Shown: positions 1-7,730 of the stretch, piece by piece | Numbering within the stretch: the stretch's first letter is position 1 | Layout: the number at the start of each line of letters is the position of its first letter | DNA from: an uncultured Eggerthellaceae bacterium | GTDB lineage: Bacteria > Actinomycetota > Coriobacteriia > Coriobacteriales > Eggerthellaceae | NCBI GenBank assembly: GCA_946631805.1 | Contig: CAMPAJ010000001.1 | Coordinates: 1-26,738, forward strand | Direction: 5' to 3' | Length of the DNA stretch: 26,738 nt | Program-made: the position numbers and the translations under genes | The notes under the pieces: generated by a model | Database searches by the model: none | What the model was told of the DNA's origin: nothing | Seen by the model: only the letters and a program-made list of their open reading frames with translations

Positions 1-951
1 CATGCCGGCAGCGCTGCTCGAGGCGATGACCGAGTCGATCTGGTAGGTCTTCTCCTCGCGGATGAGGTTGCGGATGGCCGCGTTGCTGATCATGATCTCG
101 AACGCAGGCGTCTGGCCGCCATCGACTGTGGGCACGAGCTGTTGGCACACGATGGCCTGCAGCACGAGCGAGAGCTGGATGCGGATCTGGCGCTGCTGCT
201 CGGCGGGGAACGTGTCGACGATGCGGTCGACCGTGCCGGATGCGCTCGTGGTGTGCAGCGTGCTGAACAGCAACTGCGCCATTTCGGCGGCGGTCATGGC
301 CGTGGCGACGGTCTCGGCATCGCGCATCTCGCCTAGGAGGATGATGTCGGGCGCCTCGCGCAGAGCCGAACGCAGGGCCTCGGCGTACGTGGCCACATCG
401 GTCGGGATCTCGCGCTGGGTCACGATGCAGGTACCATGGCGATGCACGTATTCGATGGGGTCTTCCATCGTGATGATATGGCCCGAACGCTCATGGTTAA
501 GCCGATCGATGATGCAGGTCAACGTCGTGGACTTACCCGAACCAGCAGGTCCGGTAACCAACACCAAGCCCTTTTGCAGCTTGGAGAGGCTCAACACATC
601 CTCGCCGATTTCGTAGTCTGCCGGGTCGGGCAGGCCAAAGGGAATCACGCGGATAACGGCCGAAAGCGATCCGCGCTGACGGAACACGTTGGCACGAAAA
701 CGCCCGACGCCGCCAATCGCGAAACTGAAGTCCTCGTCATGGTTGACGTTGTTGAGCATCAGGTTGATATCGCGCCCGGCCAGGTTGTATACGGCCTCGA
801 TAACGTCTTTGGTCTGATCGGGCATGAGCACATCACCGTCGGTTTTGACCAGCTGGCCGTTGGCGGCATAGGTTATGGGCATGCCGGCCTCGATGAAGAT
901 ATCGGAAGCCTTGTTGTCGATCATATGCTTGAGCAACGGTTGAAGTTCCAT
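1..951 (-). CDS. pilT: Type IV pilus retraction ATPase PilT (3' end off window)
   Basis: This is a hexameric secretion-type ATPase that powers retraction of type IV pili at the cytoplasmic face of the membrane. The 317 codons visible from ATG at 951 show Walker A GPAGSGKST (about residues 134-142), an Asp box around 161-168 (TMEDPIEY), Walker B with Glu208 (ILLGEMRD), the His box STLHTTSA (230-237) and the PilT hallmark AIRNLIRE (292-299). PilT proteins are usually near 350 residues, so roughly 30-50 C-terminal residues are missing beyond the window. The start has an AGGA-type ribosome site and lies 17 bases after the preceding gene, which suggests it is the distal gene of the pilus operon. 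The AIRNLIRE motif argues for a retraction rather than an extension (PilB-type) ATPase. Confidence 0.95.
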   Translation of the reverse strand, partial: MELQPLLKHMIDNKASDIFIEAGMPITYAANGQLVKTDGDVLMPDQTKDVIEAVYNLAGRDINLMLNNVNHDEDFSFAIGGVGRFRANVFRQRGSLSAVIRVIPFGLPDPADYEIGEDVLSLSKLQKGLVLVTGPAGSGKSTTLTCIIDRLNHERSGHIITMEDPIEYVHRHGTCIVTQREIPTDVATYAEALRSALREAPDIILLGEMRDAETVATAMTAAEMAQLLFSTLHTTSASGTVDRIVDTFPAEQQRQIRIQLSLVLQAIVCQQLVPTVDGGQTPAFEIMISNAAIRNLIREEKTYQIDSVIASSSAAGM

Positions 952-968
952 GGGATTCCTCGTTTCGA

Positions 969-1649
969 TTAATCGATTATCAGAAGCTGGCCTTGCGGTT
1001 CTTCCTCGTTCTGGACTGCCGACATCTTCCATTTGTCTATTCGATACGTGGCGTTGTTGCGCACGGTCACGATTATGTTGAGCACGCGCCCGTTCTCGCA
1101 CGAGAACTCGCCGTACAGTTTGTTGCCCACAACGCTCGCCATGACCTGGACCTTGCCGTCCACGGTATCGCGTGCCTGGTTGCAGATGCGCTTGAGCTGC
1201 GCGTTGACGACCTTGGCGGCCGCCTCGCCCGCGCTCGACGCGTCCTCGCCGTCTTCCACCACGACTTTGACCTTGTTCTCGTCGAATAGCGCGTTGCCCT
1301 GCTCGTCCTGCGCGACGGTCATCGCGCCTGTAGATTCAGGCGTGCTGAAGATCACGCCGGTGCCATCGCTTTGATTTGCCTCTTCGCGCGATTCCGCGAG
1401 CACGGCATCGACGCCTGCCAGGAATTCCTGGGCAGAGGTCTCGGCAAGATAGAGTTCCTGCATGGCCACGGCCTGGCGCTGCGACATCGTGAGCGAAGCG
1501 TTTGCGGTCGAAAGCGCCAGTACGGCCAAAACCGACAAGCAGATGAGCGCCACCAGCGCAAACACCGAAATAGCGCCGATGCGCACATGATCTGTGGACG
1601 GGCCTTGCATGACGGGTTGAGCACCGGGGTTGAGCTTGAACTTGGCCAT
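969..1649 (-). CDS. Membrane-anchored pilus-operon protein (minor pilin-like, unknown)
   Basis: The protein has 226 residues from ATG 1649; a longer reading is possible but would overlap the upstream gene. It has a short N-terminal cytoplasmic stretch, one hydrophobic helix at about residues 22-47, then a Gln/Ala/Glu-rich helix (TMSQRQAVAMQELYLAETSAQ) and an extracytoplasmic domain. This shape, a TM helix continuing into an amphipathic helix, is that of pilin-like or PilX-like proteins. The charged residue at +5 of a normal prepilin signal is not evident. It sits between a pseudopilin-like gene (4 bases upstream) and pilT, so a role in pilus assembly is inferred from context and topology only. 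I do not recognise a named family. Confidence 0.75.
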   Translation of the reverse strand: MAKFKLNPGAQPVMQGPSTDHVRIGAISVFALVALICLSVLAVLALSTANASLTMSQRQAVAMQELYLAETSAQEFLAGVDAVLAESREEANQSDGTGVIFSTPESTGAMTVAQDEQGNALFDENKVKVVVEDGEDASSAGEAAAKVVNAQLKRICNQARDTVDGKVQVMASVVGNKLYGEFSCENGRVLNIIVTVRNNATYRIDKWKMSAVQNEEEPQGQLLIID

Positions 1650-1653
1650 GCCG

Positions 1654-2097
1654 CTACACCCCGCTCTCGTAGACCGAGGTGGTAAGGGAATACAGCGGGC
1701 CATCGCCTACGACCTGCACGCTTGCAGCGCTCGATGCGTCACCCGGCTGGCCAATGGGCGCGAACACCTGGATGGTCGCGTGCCACAAGATGCCGCCTTC
1801 GCGATCGTCTTGGGTGATGTGGCACACGACGCGCTTGCCATCCTGCATGAACTCCGAAGATATGCCATGCGGGTCAGCTGCAAAGCGCTCGGCTGTCGCC
1901 GTGGCTATGGCGACGGCTTCGGTCAAATCCTTGCTCTGGTTAGACCGCTCGGCCGAAGCTGCGAACAACTGCGTGAACACGGCCAGCGACGCCATGACGA
2001 GCACGAGGAGCAACATGGCCTCGACCAAGAACGCCGCGCCCGACCAGCGGGAACGGTATGCATGCGCAGTACGTTGCGTTGGGAGCTCAAAACTCAT
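1654..2097 (-). CDS. Type IV pseudopilin-like protein
   Basis: The protein has 147 residues. After a 20-residue basic leader comes GAAFLVEAMLLLVLVMASLAV: a pilin-type hydrophobic helix with Glu26 at mature position +5 if prepilin peptidase cuts after Ala21. The remainder (about 50-147) is a small extracytoplasmic domain. The usual Gly at -1 and Phe at +1 are not present, so processing is plausible but not certain. The ATG at 2097 overlaps the stop of the preceding gene in an ATGA arrangement and has a GGGAG ribosome site, which supports translational coupling. It is probably a minor pilin of the operon; no specific family name can be given. Confidence 0.8.
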   Translation of the reverse strand: MSFELPTQRTAHAYRSRWSGAAFLVEAMLLLVLVMASLAVFTQLFAASAERSNQSKDLTEAVAIATATAERFAADPHGISSEFMQDGKRVVCHITQDDREGGILWHATIQVFAPIGQPGDASSAASVQVVGDGPLYSLTTSVYESGV

Positions 2098-2609
2098 AGG
2101 CTGCTCCCTTGCGCGCTCCTGAGCTTCACGTCGAGTGTGCCCAGGTCGGTGGTCATACTCAGCAGCGTCCCGTCGAAATCGAACGAGAACGTGCTCGTCT
2201 TGAACAAAGGCGTTGCCTTGTCGGGGTTGTAATCACGCCCGACGATGGCGTACTCCTGGTACAGCGTTCCCTGGTATGTGTAGATGCGCGTCTCGTACGT
2301 GCCGGTATCCAGCGCCTCCACCAGCACGAGCGCCGGCCCTTCGGGGCCTTCGCCCTGCTCGACGGCGAATACCGAATCGTTCACGTGGATGGTGTTGGCC
2401 ATCAGCCCCGACTGCAGGTGCACATCATGGGTGTAGGACTGCACGCCCACGACCGAGTTGTATATATGGGCACCGGCGGCAAGGCCGCCCATGAGCGCCA
2501 CGAAGAACACGGCCATGAGCAGAAGCGTGAACACATGCGCTGTCGTGCGCTTCTTCTCGGGAGCCTTGGATCGCTCGAATGCCTGAACAACTGCGTAGTT
2601 GATGTTCAT
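2094..2609 (-). CDS. DUF4860-like membrane protein of the pilus operon
   Basis: The protein has 171 residues with one TM segment at about 25-48, after a basic N-terminus, and an extracytoplasmic domain. The pattern of the outer domain (a VxVxEALDTGTYETRIYTYQGTLYQEY block, then a beta-rich C-terminus) resembles the DUF4860 family found in pilus-type gene clusters of Gram-positive bacteria; this is recognition by eye. The start has a GAGG ribosome site eight bases upstream and overlaps the stop of the upstream gene by four bases. Its own stop overlaps the next start in the same way, so this is part of a tightly coupled operon. A minor pilin or pilus-tip function is inferred. Confidence 0.8.
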   Translation of the reverse strand: MNINYAVVQAFERSKAPEKKRTTAHVFTLLLMAVFFVALMGGLAAGAHIYNSVVGVQSYTHDVHLQSGLMANTIHVNDSVFAVEQGEGPEGPALVLVEALDTGTYETRIYTYQGTLYQEYAIVGRDYNPDKATPLFKTSTFSFDFDGTLLSMTTDLGTLDVKLRSAQGSSL

Positions 2610-2932
2610 CGCGACCTCACCACCACCGAGGGCGGCACGTTATCGCCCAGCCAGTCGTAGGTCACGACGTAATCGTTACGATTGATGACCAGCCCATACG
2701 CATCTTCCAAATGTGAAAGGGACGAAGGGTACGAGCCTTCGATAGCGCAGCATTGCACGGCAGCCGCGACGATGGCGTCGCGTACCGAAGCCGTTGCCTG
2801 CTCGCGCGCGATGGATTGAGACCACCTGACGGCAAACGCCAGCACAATGGCGACGAGCACCACCACGACGGCGGCTATGATGCGCCGCCGGCGCCTGCGC
2901 TCGAGCTCTTGGTATGTGATCTCGTGATACAC
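2606..2932 (-). CDS. Small pseudopilin-like membrane protein
   Basis: The protein has 108 residues from a GTG start at 2932. A cytoplasmic segment with six consecutive arginines is followed by a TM helix at about 18-36 and then a short helix and small domain containing CCAIEGSYPSSLSHLEDAYGL. The 'EGSYPSSLSxLE' stretch is typical of the alpha/beta loop of pseudopilins. There is no recognisable prepilin peptidase site; the helix is preceded by the Arg run rather than by Gly plus Glu+5. It begins 18 bases after pilC ends and overlaps the next gene by four bases. Function is inferred from neighbours. Confidence 0.75.
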   Translation of the reverse strand: MYHEITYQELERRRRRRIIAAVVVVLVAIVLAFAVRWSQSIAREQATASVRDAIVAAAVQCCAIEGSYPSSLSHLEDAYGLVINRNDYVVTYDWLGDNVPPSVVVRSR

Positions 2933-2950
2933 CGCCTGCCCGCCTTCGCG

Positions 2951-4003
2951 TTAACCAATCGATCCCATGATGCCGATGAGCGGAAGCATGACCGCGATGA
3001 GCGTCGCGCCGATGGCTACGGTCAAAAACGCCGCGAGCAGCGGTTCCACATGGTCAAGCGACTGGTCGATCTGCAGAACGGCGTCGTCGAAGAACGTCTG
3101 CGAAAGCTGCGCGAGCGTCTCGTCGGAGCTGCCGGAACGCATACCGACGTTGAGCATGCGCGCATACAGCGGCTCGAACACCTCGTGCTCGCCGATCGCC
3201 TGCGCGAGGCTGCGCGGATTGTCTAGATCGACCATCGAATCGCGGGCGGCAATCAGGCGCTCCTTCAATACGTCGTGTTCGACGGTGGCAATGGCCTTGG
3301 TCATGGCATCTTCGCTCGTAATGCCCGACGACACGAACGTGGCAAGCGCCGCCGTAAAACGCGACAACGCAAGCTGGTACATGGCGCGTGCCGTCATCGG
3401 GACCTTTTCGAATAGGCTCACGACGCGGGCACGCCCCGCCTCGCTGCGCGTCGAGAACGACAGGTACAGCGCGATTATCGCGACGATGACGGTCACGATG
3501 AACGCAACCCAGCCGATAATCGTCGACGCGCCGATTGAAGTCAGCGATGTGGACGCCAGCGAACCGGCCATGTTCTCGTACACGTCGGCGAACACGGGAA
3601 GGATGAACATGATCGTGAACAGCAGGATGACGGCCATGATGACCAGCAGCGCCGCCGGGTACCCGACCGAAGAGCGCAGCTTGGCGAACATGCGGTCTTC
3701 CTCGTCGTAGTACAGTTCCAAATTGCGCAGGACCGCTTCCAGATGACCCGACTGCTCGCCAGTCGCGGCCATTTCCACCGCGTAATGCGGAAAACCTTCG
3801 GATGTTGCCATGGCCTGCGAAAACGTTGAGCCGTTCACGAGCTCGGCGTACATAGTGTTGCATACTTCCTGAAACCGCGAGCGCTCGCGGTTCTCGGCGA
3901 GCATCAGCACCGCTTCCTCGGTTTGGATACCGGCAGAAAGCATGGTGGCGACGCTTCCGCAGAAGGCGCTGAGCGCGCTGCTCTCGAGCAAATTCTGTGC
4001 CAT
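2951..4003 (-). CDS. pilC: Type IV pilus inner-membrane platform protein PilC/GspF family
   Basis: This is the polytopic platform protein that couples the pilus ATPases to pilin polymerisation and depolymerisation. The 350 residues hold two GspF-type repeats: the first has the hallmark TGEQSGHLEAVL (about 81-92) followed by TM helices at about 115-140 and 160-182; the second has the equivalent VGMRSGSSDETL (about 286-297) and a last TM at about 322-347. The family is commonly near 400 residues, and this copy is short at the N-terminus. It begins 40 bases after the transglutaminase-like gene with a GAGG site some 12 bases ahead of ATG. It lies in one operon with the pseudopilin-like genes and pilT. 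Confidence 0.93.
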   Translation of the reverse strand: MAQNLLESSALSAFCGSVATMLSAGIQTEEAVLMLAENRERSRFQEVCNTMYAELVNGSTFSQAMATSEGFPHYAVEMAATGEQSGHLEAVLRNLELYYDEEDRMFAKLRSSVGYPAALLVIMAVILLFTIMFILPVFADVYENMAGSLASTSLTSIGASTIIGWVAFIVTVIVAIIALYLSFSTRSEAGRARVVSLFEKVPMTARAMYQLALSRFTAALATFVSSGITSEDAMTKAIATVEHDVLKERLIAARDSMVDLDNPRSLAQAIGEHEVFEPLYARMLNVGMRSGSSDETLAQLSQTFFDDAVLQIDQSLDHVEPLLAAFLTVAIGATLIAVMLPLIGIMGSIG

Positions 4004-4043
4004 GGCTATGCTCGTTTCCTCTCTGGGCCGTTAGGCTTTCATT

Positions 4044-5045
4044 CTAATACGTATAGCGGTCGGTGTAAGCGCTGGCATCGCCTACATATTGGCTCGCCCC
4101 CGTAGAGGCGAACGTCACGTCGCAACGCGACCACGTATTCGGGTCAACTTTGAACTGGACCGTCTGCCAGGATCCGTCGATGTAGACCATGATCCAGGCA
4201 TGGTAAACCTCGTCTTTTCCAACATAGCCGGTCATGATCTTGGTCGGGATGCCCATCGAACGCAACATCGCCGCCGATAGCGAGGCGTAGTCGAAGCACA
4301 CGCCTTTGCCGGTCTTGAGCGTCTCGTCCGGGTCGGGAACATACCCAGACGATGTTGCGAGCTGGGCCGCCTTGGGATTGTCGTACGTCACGTTGGCGGC
4401 AACGTATTCGCACACCATCTTGACGACCTCGGCGCAGTTGGTCGCCTGGCTCACGAGCTCGCGGACTTTCGACACGCAGTCGCTCTTGCCGCTGTAATTG
4501 CAGAACATATTGGAGACAAGGAACGGCTTGAACTCCGATTTGAGCATCACATCGGTATCGACGCTGTACAACTCCACGTAATTCGAGCCCGACGTGTTCT
4601 GCATGATGCGGAACGAGTACGATCCGTCGCCCATGTTGATGGGATACACCGTTCGCGTGCCGTCGTTGGGAAGGTCGTAATTATAGGTCTGATCGCCTTT
4701 TTTGACCTGGAACTTTAAGCGCGCGGCGCTTTCGGCCTGCGCCGTGACGTAACCGTCGCCCGATTGCGTCCAATCGATGGCCGGCTCGCCTTGCGCGTCG
4801 GGCGGCAAGTCGGGCTCGACGATTTCTTTCGGCACCTCGAAGGCGGCACCGCTCGTCTCCCCACTTGACGAACCGCCGCCACTAGAGGGAAGGGAAAGCG
4901 CTTCGGCCTGCCCCGAAGATCCGCCGGCGCTGCTACTAGACGAGCTGGAGGAACCGCATGCAGGCACGACCGATAGCATCAGCGCGCACGCAACGGTAAG
5001 CGCTGCCCTTACAATGAAAGGGGTTATTCGCATGCGGTTATTCAT
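4044..5045 (-). CDS. Transglutaminase-fold lipoprotein
   Basis: This is a predicted extracytoplasmic lipoprotein of 333 residues. The signal peptide ends in a lipobox with Cys30 (SVVPAC), followed by a Ser/Gly-rich spacer to about residue 65. The C-terminal half carries a transglutaminase-like core with the papain-type triad: Cys250 in GKGVCFDYASLSAAMLRSMGIPT, His282 in YHAWIMV and Asp301 in KVDPNTW. Such domains act as proteases, amidases or crosslinkers; the substrate here is unknown. A start at the internal ATG (residue 5) is also possible. TATTAT lies just upstream of the start as a possible -10. It is the first gene of the apparent pilC-pilT operon, so it may process pilus or cell-wall components, but that is only context. 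Confidence 0.88.
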   Translation of the reverse strand: MNNRMRITPFIVRAALTVACALMLSVVPACGSSSSSSSSAGGSSGQAEALSLPSSGGGSSSGETSGAAFEVPKEIVEPDLPPDAQGEPAIDWTQSGDGYVTAQAESAARLKFQVKKGDQTYNYDLPNDGTRTVYPINMGDGSYSFRIMQNTSGSNYVELYSVDTDVMLKSEFKPFLVSNMFCNYSGKSDCVSKVRELVSQATNCAEVVKMVCEYVAANVTYDNPKAAQLATSSGYVPDPDETLKTGKGVCFDYASLSAAMLRSMGIPTKIMTGYVGKDEVYHAWIMVYIDGSWQTVQFKVDPNTWSRCDVTFASTGASQYVGDASAYTDRYTY

Positions 5046-5258
5046 GTTGTGCCTATAATACGCTCCTGTACTGCGGTTTCCTAATAGGACGCACTTCAGT
5101 CATTATACACTTGCAGGTATGAGCGGCCCATTGGCGCCCGGCTCGCTAAAAACACATCAGTGCCCAGGGAGCAGCAAGGATGAATCGCTCAGCCACTTCA
5201 CCCGCAAGCAGGAGAAATTCCTTCCGCTCACTCGTTTGCTACCTAGATGGTGCGATCT

Positions 5259-5999
5259 TTAAGCCCGCATCTGGTACGCGCGCAGCGCTTCCTTGATGGG
5301 CTTGCGCGCGCGAACGGGCAAGATGATGGCATCACCATCTGCGAAGATAACGGAACTATCGCCAACTGTGCGAACGTTGTCTAAATTGATGATAAATGAA
5401 CCCCCAGCGCGCACGAAGCGGTCATCCACGGCGCACAGGCGCTCGTACAACGATTGCAACGTGCCGCGCGCGGTAACGGACCTGTTGCCGGGAAGGTGGA
5501 TGATGGGGCCCTTCTTGTTCGTTTCGATGAACGTGATGTCATTGATGTCCATGTTGACGACGGTCTTGCCCGATTTGACGGCGAACGACGACTTGTAGTC
5601 CAAGACCATCTGGCGCAGCGGCTCGCCGATGGCCCGAATGAAGTTCTTGCGGTCCGAAGGCAACTGCAAGTACAGCGCATTCGCATCGTAAGCGTAAAGG
5701 GCGTGTTCGGCCTCGTTGGAAAGCAGCACTATCTTGGTACGAGGCGATGCCTTGCCCACTTGCTCCAAGAAACCGGGCATGCGCTGGGCGATCGTGTTGT
5801 CGGGATCGATTATGCGAATGATGCCCAAGTCGAAGAAATTGGGTTGCACGCGCTCCATCACCGAGAGGAAGTCTTCGCACGAGCTGGTCAGACGCACCTC
5901 GATATTGTTCATCCCGTCCTCGTCGGCGAACGAGTTGATGATGTTGCGGAGGTGCCGGCCTTCTTCCTTGTTGATGTCGCAAAGGGCGATTCGTATCAT
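5259..5999 (-). CDS. LytTR-family regulator with degenerate receiver domain
   Basis: The protein has 246 residues. The N-terminal part (about 1-130) has a CheY-like fold pattern, and the C-terminal part (about 138-240) is a LytTR DNA-binding domain (DITFIETNKKGPIIHL, then DDRFVRAGGSFIINLDNVR). The receiver is degenerate: aligned by the 'DL..' strand, the phosphoacceptor position is Arg62 (FDLGIIRIIDP) and the conserved Lys is Leu113 (YLQLP). It therefore probably does not respond to phosphorylation. I prefer ATG 5999, which has GAGG nine bases upstream, over an in-frame TTG six bases earlier. The upstream membrane-protein gene stops only six bases before this start, so the two are likely co-transcribed. 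Confidence 0.9.
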   Translation of the reverse strand: MIRIALCDINKEEGRHLRNIINSFADEDGMNNIEVRLTSSCEDFLSVMERVQPNFFDLGIIRIIDPDNTIAQRMPGFLEQVGKASPRTKIVLLSNEAEHALYAYDANALYLQLPSDRKNFIRAIGEPLRQMVLDYKSSFAVKSGKTVVNMDINDITFIETNKKGPIIHLPGNRSVTARGTLQSLYERLCAVDDRFVRAGGSFIINLDNVRTVGDSSVIFADGDAIILPVRARKPIKEALRAYQMRA

Positions 6000-6005
6000 C
6001 GGCAA

Positions 6006-6617
6006 CTACCTCGCGTCCATGCCGATCGAATCCATGACACCGTTGCTGTCGAGCAACAATGCCAGTTCCTTGGCGTTTTCGTACGTTCCTATTTCCTCGT
6101 AATCATGACCGCCTTTACCGTTGGGACGAATGCGCTCGAGCACGCCTTCCCATTGGTCGATGACGACACCTTGATCTTGGGGGTCGCCTTCCTCGCCGAT
6201 AAGATGGAAATCGAACACCGTGCTGGTAATCAGGTACTCCGGCTCAAAATTCTGCGGCGCGTCTTTGAGGTCATACCCATACGACATGCGACCGAGCGCG
6301 TCGCCTGCGAACGTGACGAACTCGTATGCATCGTTGTCGGGAACTACTTCGCCAATGGGTGCATACCCTATTTCGTGGTTGTAAATCCAGTCTTTGGAAA
6401 GGTAGAAGCGCCTGACCATCTCTTCGCGCACGAGCGTACGGGACCTGAACACGAACAGGAGCACTACTGCTACCAGGACCCAGGTGACGATGAGGAGCAC
6501 ATCAAGGACATGACTGGTGCGAGCCCAGCCCATGACAACATACAAAATTGAGAACACCAAGGCAATGACGAGGACAACAGCCTCGACCACAAGGGCTGCC
6601 TTCAGCTGATTGCGCAT
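6006..6617 (-). CDS. Two-helix membrane protein upstream of LytTR regulator (unknown)
   Basis: The protein has 203 residues from ATG 6617, chosen because AAGGAAGGA lies directly upstream. It has two hydrophobic helices at about residues 5-30 and 37-58, then a soluble acidic domain of about 140 residues. I recognise no family. Six bases separate it from the LytTR gene, in the same orientation. In streptococcal LytTR regulatory systems (HdrRM, BrsRM) a membrane protein encoded beside a LytTR regulator holds that regulator inactive; by analogy this protein could be an inhibitor or sensor. That is inference from gene order and topology. Confidence 0.8.
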   Translation of the reverse strand: MRNQLKAALVVEAVVLVIALVFSILYVVMGWARTSHVLDVLLIVTWVLVAVVLLFVFRSRTLVREEMVRRFYLSKDWIYNHEIGYAPIGEVVPDNDAYEFVTFAGDALGRMSYGYDLKDAPQNFEPEYLITSTVFDFHLIGEEGDPQDQGVVIDQWEGVLERIRPNGKGGHDYEEIGTYENAKELALLLDSNGVMDSIGMDAR

Positions 6618-6770
6618 GTCATCCTTCCTTTGATGCTGTATTTGACAGAACAATCATCTGCAACTGCCACATTATAAACGCAGTTTGCGTTGGATACGTC
6701 TCTACATGTGCATTTTACGTGCCTAATTTGGCATATGTTCACAAATATGTAGAACCAAATGGCGTGATTT

Positions 6771-6799
6771 TGAGTCACGAGATGCGTTCTCGAGACTCA
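6771..6799. repeat. 12-bp inverted repeat (hairpin)
   Basis: TGAGTCACGAGA (6771-6782) and TCTCGAGACTCA (6788-6799) pair over 12 bp with one mismatch around a 5-nt loop. It lies in the 268-base gap between two minus-strand genes, 11 bases from a second hairpin. It could help end transcription of the upstream minus-strand gene but lacks a clear T-run. Confidence 0.6.
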
Positions 6800-6809
6800 T
6801 TCTGAAAAC

Positions 6810-6848
6810 GAATGTGCAATTTGACCCCTGGGGTCAGAATGCGCATTC
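6810..6848. repeat. 19-bp imperfect inverted repeat with near-zero loop
   Basis: GAATGTGCAATTTGACCCC (6810-6828) and its imperfect complement at 6830-6848 match at 16 of 19 positions, with a single base between them and a perfect TGACCCC/GGGGTCA centre. It is REP-like in shape. It sits immediately downstream (minus sense) of the gene ending at 6886 and may serve as a transcript end. Confidence 0.6.
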
Positions 6849-6885
6849 CTGTTGGAATCTTGAATGAAAACAACCATATAGCGAG

Positions 6886-7464
6886 TTACTTGAACATGCC
6901 GTTCATGTCGCTGATGTTGGCGTTGAGCTTGCGTATGAGCGCGCTGAAAAATGCCCCGACGGCAAGGATTCCCACAACGGCGATTACACCGATGCTCACG
7001 CCGCCCGAGCTGACGGGCTCGCTCGCACCGAGCCCTGATGACAAGGGATTCCCCTCGTCGTCGATGGATTCGCCCTGCGTTGACTGGGCTACTTCACCCG
7101 ATACGTTGTTGGTCGAGGTGACTGCGGGTATTTGGGCGTCGGAAGCCACCGAGCTGATCGATTGCTCGGATGCATATACTTCCGAAAGAGTCGTCTGTTG
7201 CGGTGGTGCCGAGGCGAAGCAAGCGAACATGACTGCCAGAACCACCGCAACCAACAGCGTGCTGAGCACGGCAAACCGTTGACCGGAAGCGCCGCGTGCA
7301 AGCTTGGACACTGTTGTGGGATTTCTCACTAGCAATTCTCCACTCGGTACAAGGTGACGATAGTTCTTTGATCGTACTGTAGTAGAACTTCGCGCGCTTT
7401 CTTCTTCGTTGTCGAATTTGTCATAATTAGGTTCGTTATCGTGCGTTTGGAACAAAGCTGCCAC
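6886..7464 (-). CDS. Two-TM hypothetical protein
   Basis: The protein has 192 residues from a GTG start at 7464. It has a hydrophilic acidic N-terminus, a TM at about 64-84, a Ser/Thr/Glu-rich low-complexity extracytoplasmic stretch (about 87-155), a second TM at about 157-177 and a short basic tail. No family is recognised. GTG 7464 lies about 37 bases downstream of the expected start point of a good sigma70-type promoter but has no clear ribosome site. An internal GTG at 7329 (residue 46) has GGAG eight bases upstream and would still keep both helices. It lies between the two LytTR regulator genes, so an accessory role in the same signalling is possible but unproven. Confidence 0.65.
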   Translation of the reverse strand: MAALFQTHDNEPNYDKFDNEEESARSSTTVRSKNYRHLVPSGELLVRNPTTVSKLARGASGQRFAVLSTLLVAVVLAVMFACFASAPPQQTTLSEVYASEQSISSVASDAQIPAVTSTNNVSGEVAQSTQGESIDDEGNPLSSGLGASEPVSSGGVSIGVIAVVGILAVGAFFSALIRKLNANISDMNGMFK

Positions 7465-7507
7465 ACAGGAACTGCACTACCACGCTAATCTTTCTATAAC
7501 CATTTTG

Positions 7508-7536
7508 ATTATATATTGTATCTGGTATTGTTTCAA
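7508..7536 (-). promoter_or_regulatory. Sigma70-type promoter for the two-TM gene
   Basis: On the minus strand TTGAAA (7536-7531) is followed by a 17-base spacer and a perfect TATAAT (7513-7508). The predicted start is near 7501, giving a leader of about 37 bases to GTG 7464. ATATATTGT (7511-7519) and ACAATATAT (7546-7554) form a 9-bp inverted repeat straddling the -35 and overlapping the -10, a possible operator. I see nothing else in the 266-base gap. Confidence 0.7.
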
Positions 7537-7730
7537 ATTCGATAGACAATATATCGTATGTTCGCGATTTGATTAGACCGCAATTCCGATACGGGCGCAT
7601 ACTTCGTCCTACTAATGCAAAAGTCTATGACCCAAAAGGCGGAATGGATTAGCGTGATGCGAGCAAAAACCGAGTGCCCCAAGTAAAAACGGGTTAGAAG
7701 AACGTATCTTATGACTCAATCCCCGCGTTG

